From: an uncultured Alistipes sp.
GTDB lineage: Bacteria > Bacteroidota > Bacteroidia > Bacteroidales > Rikenellaceae
Length of the DNA: 50,925 nt
Assembly (NCBI GenBank): GCA_944321765.1
Contig: CALUMQ010000014.1
Coordinates: 1 to 50,925 of the forward strand
Direction: 5' to 3'
A program made the position numbers and the translations under genes. Under the pieces are notes generated by a model. That model was not told where the DNA came from, did not search any database, and saw only the letters and a program-made list of their open reading frames with translations. Positions 1 to 7,880 of this stretch are shown one piece after another; position 1 is the stretch's first letter; each line of letters starts with the position of its first letter.

Positions 1-57
1 TGGTAGAGCGCAACCTTGCCAAGGTTGAGGTCGCGGGTCCGAGTCCCGTTTTCCGCT
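1..57 (+). tRNA. tRNA-Gly (GCC), 5' end outside the window
   Basis: The anticodon arm is complete: a 5-bp stem (11-15 with 23-27) encloses loop TTGCCAA with anticodon GCC at 18-20. The T arm follows (stem GCGGG/CCCGT, loop TCCGAGT), and the 3' acceptor strand TTTCCGC lies at 50-56 with the discriminator base at 57. No CCA is encoded. The acceptor 5' strand and part of the D arm are cut off by the window edge. Confidence 0.9.
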
Positions 58-101
58 CTCCGGGTCAGAAGAGAGGACGAGCAGAGAACTGACCAAATCC
101 T

Positions 102-143
102 GGAAAGCCTTGTATATCAGCGATATACAAGGCTTTCCTTTTA
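102..143 (+). terminator. Intrinsic terminator downstream of tRNA-Gly
   Basis: A perfect 17-bp inverted repeat (102-118 with 122-138) has a 3-nt loop AGC and is followed by TTTTATTA. The stem contains AAGCCTTGTA, a core shared with the terminator at 11514-11551. Confidence 0.85.
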
Positions 144-914
144 TTATCCCACTCTTGTTGACGCAAAAGGCAGCAAGTATTTCATGCCTTAATCGTGACC
201 TTTTTTGCCCGGACCGGAAACAGGTCGCGATTTAGCTCTATTTCGCTGATCTGCATCATTTTACATTGCAATGTTCCGGTGCTGAAGATGCTTTACTTCT
301 CAAAATAGCATTAAACGGAAGGCAAAAATTGATCAAATTTACCGTTTCGGTCGATGCCTGCCATCAGTTGTGAAAACATTTAAATATAAAGCCTGTCGAT
401 CTTTTCGGGAAAATAAAGGTGCTATTGCGAATATCCAATCGTTTGAGAACTCGGTTTTTTTAATCATATTCAGTTGATTATAGGCAAAGTCGAGGTTGTT
501 CGCTCCGTCATGGATCATGTCCCTGCAGGAGTCGTAGTCGTCATTCCAAAACGTCGAAGACAATCATTCCCAGAATATAAACATCACATTGTCCGTCAAT
601 GCTCGAGCAACAATTTTGCATGCTGTGATTATGCAGGGAGGTCCTTATTTAAGGGCTTCCCAATGTTAATTCTTAACGTTACAATAGTTATATTTTCACC
701 AACTCTCGAGTTAGATATATTCATAAATCTGGATTTATGGGGCTCGGCGTGGTTATCGATGATAAACAGTATTCCCTATACCACTCGTCTTTTATAACGA
801 AATAAGATTCGATTTGGTAGAATATAGAGATTTGTGATATATACTTGCTGATATCCTCCGCGATCCCTGGCAACTCTCGTGTCTAAATTCCCAATTCAAT
901 GTTCATACATCCGC
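144..914. other. AT-richer gap with no supported gene
   Basis: No convincing gene is seen in this stretch between the tRNA-Gly terminator and the end of the ABC efflux operon. A minus-strand frame at 339-563 (74 codons) opens with TTG directly after an in-frame stop, has no recognised domain and no clear promoter. A plus-strand frame at 474-797 overlaps it and is equally anonymous. The stretch from about 560 to 880 is visibly richer in A and T than the flanking genes. It could be ordinary spacer or the scar of a tRNA-associated insertion; no integrase or att repeat is visible. Confidence 0.5.
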
Positions 915-2018
915 CTATTGCCGCTTATGGTAGGTGAATGCGGCCAATCCGTTGAACATCAGAGCAAAAATGCCGAGTGCAATATAGGAGGTTCCCAATT
1001 CGATGATGGTGGTTCCTTTCAGATAGACCGAGCGCAGAATTTCGACGAAGTACCGGGGTGGCAGCACGAGGGTAATCCGTTGTGCCCACTCCGGCATGGA
1101 GGCGATCGGGGTCAGCAGTCCGCTCATCAGCATGAAGATCATGATGAAGAAGAACATGACGAACATGGTTTGCTGCATGTTTTGCGAGAAGTTCGCCGCG
1201 GTCAGGCTGAATCCCGAGATGGTCAGGATGAAGAGCATCGCCCCCAGGTAGACCGTCCCGACCGAGCCTGCCGGGGCAAGTCCGTAGACCAACCGGGCCA
1301 CTGCCATGGCTATCGTCAGCACAAAGAGGCCGATCAACCAGTAGGGAATCAGTTTGGAGAGGGTGAAGGTTAGCCGGCCGACGGGAGTGACGTTAATCTG
1401 CTCAATGGTACCGCGCTCCTTCTCGCCGACGATACTCAGCGCCGGCAGGAAGCCGCAGATGAGGATGAACAACATGATCATCAGCGCAGGAATCATGTAG
1501 TGGCGATAGTCGAGCGTCGGGTTGAAGCGGTTCTGAACCGTGATCAGTTCCGAAATCGGTGCCGGGTTCTGTTCGGAGCGGATTTCGCCCAGCGTGCGGG
1601 CCACGGACTGTACCAGATACTGCATGGCGAGCGATCCCTTGGTGGCATTGACCCCGTTGGCCGTAATTTGAATCCTGTCGGGCGATCCGGCCATCCAGCC
1701 GTGCTCGAACTCCCGCGGAATCTGCAGGATGACATCCGCATCACCGTGCTCCAGCAGCTGCCGGGCGTCGTCGTATTGCGTGGAGAGGCCTACCAGCGTG
1801 AAATAGGTCGTTGCCCCGAGGTGTGAAATAAGCCGTTGCGACGTCGACGAACGGTCCAGGTCCACGGCGGCCACCCGGACGTGGCGGACGTCCATCGTCA
1901 TCACCATCGGCAGGATGAGCATCACTATGATAGGGAAGGCGACGATCAGCCGCGGCAGGAAGCGATTGCGCCGGATCTGCAGGAACTCCTTCTGCAACAG
2001 AACGAAAAAGGCTCTCAT
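915..2018 (-). CDS. ABC-2 type transporter permease (YbhR-like)
   Basis: This 367-residue inner-membrane permease is the last gene of the seven-gene efflux operon. It has the ABC-2 layout: one N-terminal membrane segment (about residues 23-41), a periplasmic domain of some 130 residues, then five closely spaced hydrophobic segments from about residue 175 to the end. The cytoplasmic GEKERGT motif, which contacts the ATPase, follows the second segment. It starts 4 nt after the stop of a paralogous permease (2023-3117). By analogy to E. coli YbhFSR the two permeases probably form a heterodimer driven by the two upstream ATPases. The substrate cannot be read from the sequence; hydrophobic drugs or bile-type compounds are possible. 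Confidence 0.9.
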   Translation of the reverse strand: MRAFFVLLQKEFLQIRRNRFLPRLIVAFPIIVMLILPMVMTMDVRHVRVAAVDLDRSSTSQRLISHLGATTYFTLVGLSTQYDDARQLLEHGDADVILQIPREFEHGWMAGSPDRIQITANGVNATKGSLAMQYLVQSVARTLGEIRSEQNPAPISELITVQNRFNPTLDYRHYMIPALMIMLFILICGFLPALSIVGEKERGTIEQINVTPVGRLTFTLSKLIPYWLIGLFVLTIAMAVARLVYGLAPAGSVGTVYLGAMLFILTISGFSLTAANFSQNMQQTMFVMFFFIMIFMLMSGLLTPIASMPEWAQRITLVLPPRYFVEILRSVYLKGTTIIELGTSYIALGIFALMFNGLAAFTYHKRQ

Positions 2019-2022
2019 CGGG

Positions 2023-3117
2023 TTATTCGAGTTTGTCGTTGAACTTGCGGAACGATACGCCGAGCAGCAGCCCGGCCATTGCGAGCAGCACGGCGCCGTC
2101 CACCCATACGTCGGCCATCGAGGCTCCCTGAATCATCATCCGCCGCATGGCGTCGATATACCAGCGGGCCGGCACGACGGCCGATACCCATTGGAAGAAA
2201 CGCGGCAGATTCTCAATCGGGAAGATCATTCCCGAGAGCATCAGGATGGGCAGCAGCATGACCATCGCCGAGATGAGCAGTGCGGCGACCTGCGTTCGGG
2301 CAATGGTCGAGACCAGCAGCCCCAGCGCCAGCGAAAGCACCAGGTATAGCAGCGACATGGCGAAGATTCCCGCCACGCCGCCGCTCATCGGCACGCCCAA
2401 CAGGTAGCGGGCCAGCAGCAGAATCAGGATCAGAACGATGCACGAAATGGCGAAGTAGGGGATCATCTTGGCCAGAATGATCCGGAACGGCCGCACCGGA
2501 GAGACGAGCAGCACCTCCATCGTTCCCGACTCCTTTTCGCGTACGATCGAGACCGAGGTCATCATGGCGCATACCAGAATGAAGATCAGTCCCATGATGC
2601 CCGGGACGAAGTTGAAGGCGCTCTTCATCCGTGGATTGAACAACATGCGGGTTTCGAAGAGCGTCTGCGGCGAGGCCTCGCCGAGCAACACTCCCTGCAG
2701 CCAGGCGGCAGCCGTACCGGCCGTGTTGACGTTCGAGGCGTCGAGGATCAGCTGGATGAGGGGCGGCTGCGGCGTGCCGGAGGCAGCCTGCAGCCTGCGA
2801 CGGTCGTAGTCCGGGGCGAAGACTGCAACGGCATCGACACGGCCCGTGCGCAACATCGGGTCAATGCGATCTTCGGTGATGTAGCCGCAGAACGCAAAGC
2901 TGTCGTTGCGGACAATCCGCTCGACGGCCTCGCGCACGCCGTCGGTCCGCTCCGGTGCGACGACGGCGATGCGCACCTCGTTCACCTCGGTCGAGATGGC
3001 GAAACCAAACAGCACCATCAACACCACCGGGATGAGCAGCACGATGAGCATCGTGCGCCGGTCGCGCAGGATGTGGAGCGTCTCCTTGCGGACAAAGGAT
3101 GTGAAGTTGCTTTTCAT
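2023..3117 (-). CDS. ABC-2 type transporter permease (YbhS-like)
   Basis: A 364-residue ABC-2 permease with the same topology as its neighbour at 915-2018: an N-terminal segment near residues 23-43, a large extracytoplasmic loop, then five C-terminal segments. The motif REKESGTMEVLLVSP near residue 193 is the conserved coupling-helix region of the family. The start lies 3 nt after the stop of the ATPase gene at 3121-3861, so the genes are surely co-transcribed. It probably pairs with the second permease to form the export channel. Sequence alone does not separate drug export from export of a cell-envelope component. Confidence 0.9.
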   Translation of the reverse strand: MKSNFTSFVRKETLHILRDRRTMLIVLLIPVVLMVLFGFAISTEVNEVRIAVVAPERTDGVREAVERIVRNDSFAFCGYITEDRIDPMLRTGRVDAVAVFAPDYDRRRLQAASGTPQPPLIQLILDASNVNTAGTAAAWLQGVLLGEASPQTLFETRMLFNPRMKSAFNFVPGIMGLIFILVCAMMTSVSIVREKESGTMEVLLVSPVRPFRIILAKMIPYFAISCIVLILILLLARYLLGVPMSGGVAGIFAMSLLYLVLSLALGLLVSTIARTQVAALLISAMVMLLPILMLSGMIFPIENLPRFFQWVSAVVPARWYIDAMRRMMIQGASMADVWVDGAVLLAMAGLLLGVSFRKFNDKLE

Positions 3118-3120
3118 GGG

Positions 3121-3861
3121 CTATTCGCTTCGTTGGGCGCCGCGGGCCAGGAGTCGGAAGAGTTCATCTATCGACCGGGTGGCGTATTGTTGTTTCAAGT
3201 GCGCAGGGGTGTCGAGCGCGCGGATGCGGCCGTCGACCATGATCGAGACCCGCGAGCAGTACTCCGCCTCGTCCATGTAGTGGGTCGTGACGAAGAGGGT
3301 CGTGCCGCCGGCCGCCGCCTCGTAGATCATCTCCCAGAACTGGCGGCGCGTGAGGGGGTCTACGCCTCCTGTCGGCTCGTCGAGAAAGACCACTTCGGGA
3401 CGGTGGAGCGTGGCGATGGAAAAGGCCAGTTTCTGTTTCCATCCCAGGGGAAGCGCTCCGACCAAAGTATTGCCCTCCGAGGCGAAGTCGAGCCGGCGGA
3501 GCAGATCGTCGCTTCGAGTGCCGGTCTCCCGACGCGAGAGCCCGTAGATGCCGGCAAAGAGGCGGATGTTCTCCCGCACGGTGAGGTCGTCGTAGAGCGA
3601 GAAGCGCTGGCTCATGTAGCCGATATGACGCTTGATCTCTTCGCTCTGTCGCACGATGTCGCATCCCGCGACGCGGCCGCATCCCGAAGTCGGACGGCTC
3701 AATCCGCACAACATGCGCATGGCGGTGGTCTTTCCGGCGCCATTGGCCCCGAGGAACCCGAAGATCTCCCCGCGGAAGACCTCGAACGAGATCCGGTCGA
3801 CGGCCGTGAAGTCGCCGAAGCGTTTGGTCAGTTCATGGACCGATATGACAGCTTCGTTCAT
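3121..3861 (-). CDS. ABC transporter ATP-binding protein (second ATPase)
   Basis: This 246-residue ABC ATPase has Walker A GANGAGKT near residue 38 and Walker B VVFLDEPTGG with a downstream TTHYMDEAE switch region. The expected LSGG signature is degenerate: the sequence around it reads ALPLGWKQKLAF, where families usually have LSGGMKQ. The frame is open well upstream, but the ATG at 3861 overlaps the stop of the preceding ATPase gene in an ATGA, the usual coupled arrangement in this operon, so that start was chosen; an alternative Met lies at 3873. In E. coli the two ATPase domains are fused in YbhF; here they are separate genes. With only one canonical signature motif, the pair may be an asymmetric ATPase dimer. 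Confidence 0.9.
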   Translation of the reverse strand: MNEAVISVHELTKRFGDFTAVDRISFEVFRGEIFGFLGANGAGKTTAMRMLCGLSRPTSGCGRVAGCDIVRQSEEIKRHIGYMSQRFSLYDDLTVRENIRLFAGIYGLSRRETGTRSDDLLRRLDFASEGNTLVGALPLGWKQKLAFSIATLHRPEVVFLDEPTGGVDPLTRRQFWEMIYEAAAGGTTLFVTTHYMDEAEYCSRVSIMVDGRIRALDTPAHLKQQYATRSIDELFRLLARGAQRSE

Positions 3862-4757
3862 CGTTTCATCCATTGAATAAATACATCCTCGATGGTCGCC
3901 TCCGCGGGTTCGATGTGCAGTCCGGGCATCGGGCCCAACTCCCGGGCAAGGCGCCGCATGTCGAAATCCGCTCCGGCCACCAGGTGGTGTGTCTCGCCGA
4001 AGGGGTAGCACGCCTCGACCCCCTCGATGCGGCGGGCGGCGGCGAGCAGCGCAAACATCGCATCGGCACGGATGGCGTAGAGCCTGCCTTCGAAGCGGCG
4101 GACCAGCGCCTCGGGTGTGTCGATTCCCAGCACGCGCCCTTCGTTGCAGAGGGCAATCCGATCGCAGCGTGAGGCCTCGTCCATGTAGGGTGTCGAGACA
4201 AGGATGGTCATGCCGTGCTGTCTGAGGCTGTCGAGCATCTCCCAGAATTCGCTGCGCGAGACGGCATCCACGCCTGTCGTGGGTTCGTCGAGGAAGAGAA
4301 TCTCCGGGCGGTGGATCAGGGCGCACGACAGGGCCAGCTTCTGCTTCATGCCGCCCGAGAGTTTCGCGGCACGGCGTCGCCGGAAGGGCTCGATCTGCCG
4401 GTAGACGGGCGCTATGAGGTCGTAGGAGGCTTCGACCTCGACGCCGAACAGCGCGGCGAAGAAGCGAAGGTTCTCTTCGACCGTCAGATCGCCGTAGAGC
4501 GAGAAGCGCCCGGGCATGTATCCCACGCGCGAGCGGATCGCGCGATAATCGCGCACAATGTCGCAGCCGCCGACCCGGGCTTCACCGCTGTCGGGTGAGA
4601 GCAGCGTCGCAAGCAGCCGGAAGAGCGTGGTCTTTCCGGCACCGTCGGGCCCGATCAGTCCGAACAGTTCGCCCGGATGGACGGAGAAGGTCACCGCATC
4701 GAGCGCCTGTACCGCGCCGAACCGCTTCGACAGCCCTTTGACTTCAATGGCTTCCAT
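3858..4757 (-). CDS. ABC transporter ATP-binding protein (first ATPase)
   Basis: This 299-residue ATPase carries Walker A GPDGAGKT (about residues 36-43), the canonical signature KLSGGMKQKLALSCAL, Walker B EILFLDEPTTGVD and the switch region. A C-terminal extension of about 85 residues after the nucleotide-binding domain is typical of the N-terminal half of YbhF. Its start overlaps the end of the adaptor gene by 14 nt, and its stop overlaps the next ATPase in an ATGA. It energises the export machine formed with the downstream permeases. The intact signature motif contrasts with the degenerate one in its partner. Confidence 0.92.
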   Translation of the reverse strand: MEAIEVKGLSKRFGAVQALDAVTFSVHPGELFGLIGPDGAGKTTLFRLLATLLSPDSGEARVGGCDIVRDYRAIRSRVGYMPGRFSLYGDLTVEENLRFFAALFGVEVEASYDLIAPVYRQIEPFRRRRAAKLSGGMKQKLALSCALIHRPEILFLDEPTTGVDAVSRSEFWEMLDSLRQHGMTILVSTPYMDEASRCDRIALCNEGRVLGIDTPEALVRRFEGRLYAIRADAMFALLAAARRIEGVEACYPFGETHHLVAGADFDMRRLARELGPMPGLHIEPAEATIEDVFIQWMKR

Positions 4758-5643
4758 CGTGCAGCCGTACTTCGCCTGTCAGACCGATTTTGAGCCGTCC
4801 GTCGTTGCGCACGGCGATCTTTGCGGCATAGACCAGGTTGGCCCGTGAATCCCGGGTCTGGATCGTCTTGGGGGTAAATTCGCTCTCGGGCGAGATCCAT
4901 GCGATGCGCCCCTCGTAGTCGTAGCGCTGATCGCCTCCGAAGTCAGCCGTCACCGTCACCCGATCCCCGAGGCGGATCGAGGCGAGCTGCTCCGAGGTGA
5001 AGTAGGCCCGCAGATAGAGGTGTTCCAGATCGGCCACCTTCAGCAGGGGCTTGCCCACGGCAGCCAGCTCGCCCGCTTCGGCATACTTTGCCAGCACGAC
5101 ACCCGCGATGGGCGATGCGATGCGGCACCGTGCGATCCGGTCATCCAGCGCGGCGATCTGTGCTTCGACGACTGCGGCGTTTCCGTCGATCGTGACGGTG
5201 CTCTTGTCCAGCGACGAGAGGGTTGCCGACAGCTGGCTTCGCAGAATCCGGATCTGTGCCTCGATGTCATCGCGCTGTTTGGTGGTGGTGGCCCCGTCGC
5301 GCAGCAGGTTCTCTACCCGCGCGAGTTCCTGCTCCTGCTTGGCGATCTGTTCGCGCAGGGCAGCGGCCTGCGCCCGGATGTCGGGCCGGCTTGCGAGCAG
5401 CGCCGCCTGCTGGGCCAGCAGCTGCCGCCGTTGCAGATCGAGCTGCAGGGTGTCGATCTGACCGATCGTTCCGCCGGGTTCGACAGTCGTTCCCTCTTCG
5501 GCATCGAACCGTAGAATACGTCCCGCAGCCTCGGCCGAAACGACGACCTCGGTAGCCTCGAAGCTCCCCTGTGCGTCGAACTCCGCCTCCGCGCCGCACG
5601 ACACTGCAAGTGCCGCTGCGGCCATACAGACAATTCGTTTCAT
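4744..5643 (-). CDS. HlyD/YbhG-family periplasmic adaptor lipoprotein
   Basis: A 299-residue membrane-fusion protein bridging the ABC permeases to the outer-membrane channel. A lipoprotein signal ends at Cys16 (AVSC). The first half of the biotinyl-lipoyl domain (about residues 27-65) precedes a long coiled-coil hairpin (about 70-165, rich in Gln, Ala, Leu and Glu), then the second lipoyl half (SPIAGVVLAKYAEAGE) and a beta-barrel domain near 200-290. It starts 4 nt after the TolC-type gene and overlaps the ATPase gene by 14 nt. The family and context support tripartite drug or envelope-compound export. Confidence 0.92.
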   Translation of the reverse strand: MKRIVCMAAAALAVSCGAEAEFDAQGSFEATEVVVSAEAAGRILRFDAEEGTTVEPGGTIGQIDTLQLDLQRRQLLAQQAALLASRPDIRAQAAALREQIAKQEQELARVENLLRDGATTTKQRDDIEAQIRILRSQLSATLSSLDKSTVTIDGNAAVVEAQIAALDDRIARCRIASPIAGVVLAKYAEAGELAAVGKPLLKVADLEHLYLRAYFTSEQLASIRLGDRVTVTADFGGDQRYDYEGRIAWISPESEFTPKTIQTRDSRANLVYAAKIAVRNDGRLKIGLTGEVRLHDGSH

Positions 5644-5647
5644 GTGC

Positions 5648-6922
5648 TTATCGATTTAATTCGTGTTTCAACTTGTATAGAGCCTGGAGCAGTTCTATTT
5701 CGTGGGTGCTGCGGTTGAGTGCCGCTGCGGTTTCGTCGGTGATCTTGCGCAGCAGGTCGGTGGCGTCGATCACGCCGTTCTCCAGCTGCGACTCTGCTGC
5801 CATGCGCACCGCGCGGCGCAGTTCTACGATCCGGGTGTCGGAGGCCACGGCCTTGCGTAGACGGGCGATTTCGCCCTCTTCGTGAGTCGCCTGCAAACGG
5901 GTGTTGAAGTTGAAAAGATCTCGTTGCACGTCAATCTGCTGCCGGGCCGTGCGAAGCTTTCCGAGGTCGTTGCGGCGGGTGTAGAGGGCTCCGATATTCC
6001 ACGACATGCGTACTCCCACCAGAGCATTCAGCGTTCCGTCCGACGACATCATGCTTTGGAACATGTCCAGCCCCGGGTAGCCGTAATACCCTTGGGCAAA
6101 GGCACTGAATCGCGGCATGAGCGCGCTTCGGAGCGCTTTGCGGCGTACGTCAATCTGCTGAGCCCTGGCATCGAAGAGCTCCAGCTCTGGCCGCTGCGAC
6201 CCGCTGCCGGGTGCGGGCTCTTCCGGACGTTCCAGTTTCTCTGCCGTGAGCGGCTGTCCGATGAAAATCTCCAACATCCGGCGGTAGCTGGCGCGGGATG
6301 CCGCAATCTGCTCGAGCGTCTGCCGGACGGTCAGCAGCTCGGCCTCGATGGCGTCGGCATCCGCCCGGGTTGCCGTGCCGTTCGCAACGCAGCTCCGCAT
6401 GCGTGCGAGGTTGCTCTCCAGCAGGCTGATTTGCACCGAGGTCTGCGTCAGGCGTTCGTCCAGCAGGAGAATTCCGAAATAGAGGTCGTCGACTCTCGAT
6501 TGCAGGGCGTAGAGATCCACCTCCGTTCGCCGGAGCTCCTCCGCAGCTTCGGCCTGCGCCATCTCTTTTGCCACCCGGGAGTGCCCTCCGTCCCAGATTG
6601 TCTGCGAGATGTCGATCGCCGCCCGGTACTGCTCCCGGCGGATCCCCTCCATCTGCATGCCCCGCGCGGCGAGTATCTCGCCGAGTGCCCCGGGGAACGT
6701 GGGTGTTGCGCTCTGCCACGACGCCTGCCCCGAGAGCGTGATTTGCGGAATCCACGCCCGGGCTGCATTCGACAGATCGTATTTCTCGGTCTGTGCGATC
6801 AGGTCGTATTGCCGGATCTCGGGATAGTGCTCCCTCGCCAGGCGGCGGCACTCGTCGAGAGTCTGCCCGCGGAGTGTCGTCATCGATGCTGCCGCCAGCA
6901 GCATCAAGGCTATTCTCTTCAT
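5648..6922 (-). CDS. TolC-family outer-membrane efflux channel
   Basis: A 424-residue outer-membrane efflux protein. A Sec signal peptide (residues 1 to about 19, ending near RGQT) precedes TLDECRRLAREHYPEIRQYD, the typical opening helix of the family. Two OEP repeats follow with long amphipathic helices (around 90-200 and 290-420), and the strand-forming segment FAQGYYGYPG appears in the middle. The start overlaps the stop of the TetR-family gene in an ATGA at 6919-6922, so regulator and pump are translationally coupled. It supplies the exit duct for the adaptor and ABC complex encoded downstream. Confidence 0.93.
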   Translation of the reverse strand: MKRIALMLLAAASMTTLRGQTLDECRRLAREHYPEIRQYDLIAQTEKYDLSNAARAWIPQITLSGQASWQSATPTFPGALGEILAARGMQMEGIRREQYRAAIDISQTIWDGGHSRVAKEMAQAEAAEELRRTEVDLYALQSRVDDLYFGILLLDERLTQTSVQISLLESNLARMRSCVANGTATRADADAIEAELLTVRQTLEQIAASRASYRRMLEIFIGQPLTAEKLERPEEPAPGSGSQRPELELFDARAQQIDVRRKALRSALMPRFSAFAQGYYGYPGLDMFQSMMSSDGTLNALVGVRMSWNIGALYTRRNDLGKLRTARQQIDVQRDLFNFNTRLQATHEEGEIARLRKAVASDTRIVELRRAVRMAAESQLENGVIDATDLLRKITDETAAALNRSTHEIELLQALYKLKHELNR

Positions 6923-7551
6923 GGTTTCTGTTTTTGAATTCTTCGCAGAATGGTTTCGATGGCTTCGGCCTTTCGTGCGGCCAGGAATTTCTCGCGGTCG
7001 CCGGCCAGGTCTCCCAGCAGCCGTTCCGCAAACGGAAGGGCCAGAAACGGAAAGACATTGAGCGACACGATGCTGAGAAAGAGGTGTCGCATGTCGACGG
7101 CCTCCATCTCGCCGGCCCCGGCTGCCCGATCCGCCTCCGTCTGCAATTGCATGAAGAGCGCCGAGATACGCTCCTTCAGCGAATCGTTGAGCAGATTGTA
7201 GCGTTCGGGGCGCAGCACTACTTCGTTCAGAAAGAAGCGTGGCAGCAGCGGATGGGCCGCCACCAGATCGAAATGCGACGCAACGCCGGATCGAATCCGT
7301 TCGACGATCGGTTTTTGCGGATCACCCATGGCCGCAAGTACGGTCTGCGCGACAAGTGCCGTGATTTTGGCGACAATCCGCTCGAAAAGCTGCTCCTTGG
7401 TGCGGAAGTAGTAGTGCAGCATGGCGTGCGTCACGCCCGCCCGTTCGGCAATGACCGTCGTGCGGGCTCCGTCAAATCCCTTCGTGAGAAACTCCTCCTC
7501 GGCTGCCTCAAGGATCAGCTGTTCCGTGGTCGTTTTTTCCTTTTTATCCAT
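6919..7551 (-). CDS. TetR-family transcriptional repressor (CecR-like)
   Basis: A repressor of 210 residues from the chosen start. The N-terminal TetR helix-turn-helix (about residues 8-55) includes GFDGARTTVIAERAGV and MLHYYFRTKEQLFERI, the classic DNA-recognition and connecting helices. The rest is a helical ligand-binding domain resembling DUF1956/CecR regulators, which control ybh-type exporters. A further in-frame Met lies at 7572, but it would place the codon almost against the operator at 7576-7591; the Met at 7551 was preferred. It is the first gene of the operon and very probably represses itself and the six efflux genes. Confidence 0.93.
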   Translation of the reverse strand: MDKKEKTTTEQLILEAAEEEFLTKGFDGARTTVIAERAGVTHAMLHYYFRTKEQLFERIVAKITALVAQTVLAAMGDPQKPIVERIRSGVASHFDLVAAHPLLPRFFLNEVVLRPERYNLLNDSLKERISALFMQLQTEADRAAGAGEMEAVDMRHLFLSIVSLNVFPFLALPFAERLLGDLAGDREKFLAARKAEAIETILRRIQKQKP

Positions 7552-7575
7552 GATATTTTTTATTAACAACATGGT

Positions 7576-7591
7576 TTAACAATATTGTTAA
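7576..7591. promoter_or_regulatory. Perfect 16-bp palindromic operator, likely bound by the TetR-family repressor
   Basis: TTAACAATATTGTTAA is a perfect palindrome, two bases downstream of the minus-strand -7 element (7601-7594) and so covering the expected transcription start. Size, symmetry and position fit a TetR dimer operator. Confidence 0.75.
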
Positions 7592-7593
7592 TA

Positions 7594-7623
7594 CAAATTT
7601 ACGATAAAAAAACAATCATGCAA
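7594..7623 (-). promoter_or_regulatory. Promoter of the TetR-ABC efflux operon
   Basis: On the minus strand the -7 element TAAATTTG (7601-7594) matches the Bacteroidota consensus TAnnTTTG. A TTG (7623-7621) lies 19 nt upstream, the expected -33 spacing. Confidence 0.65.
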
Positions 7624-7848
7624 TATCCGGGATGTGAAATTTTTGTGAAATGGGTGTTCTGCGGTTATTTCCGCTTGGCGGTATCTTTATGTCTTCTCTG
7701 ACCTTATGACAATGCTTCCGGTTCTTGCGTTTTACCTACAGCGAGACGCCGATGATCTCAAGCCGATCCACTTGTTTGCAAAATTCTCTTCGCGACTCTG
7801 TCGCCTGATGAAGACTTCGTTTGCAACCGGGTTGTAATCGGATACGGC

Positions 7849-7856
7849 TATCTTTG
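7849..7856 (+). promoter_or_regulatory. -7 element (TATCTTTG) of the P-type ATPase gene
   Basis: TATCTTTG lies 24 nt before the chosen ATG at 7881. No TTTG occurs at ideal spacing; TTG triplets lie at 7821 and 7832. The remainder of the 7624-7880 intergenic stretch shows nothing else recognisable. Confidence 0.5.
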
Positions 7857-7880
7857 CAACATGAATCAAAAGATCGAATC

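Noticed and set aside
339-563. A 74-codon minus-strand frame near the tRNA
   Set aside because: It opens with TTG directly after an in-frame stop, has no recognisable domain and overlaps another anonymous frame.
3121-4326. A 401-codon minus-strand frame for the second ABC ATPase
   Set aside because: The extra N-terminal part is out-of-frame sequence of the first ATPase; the ATGA overlap at 3858-3861 gives the start.
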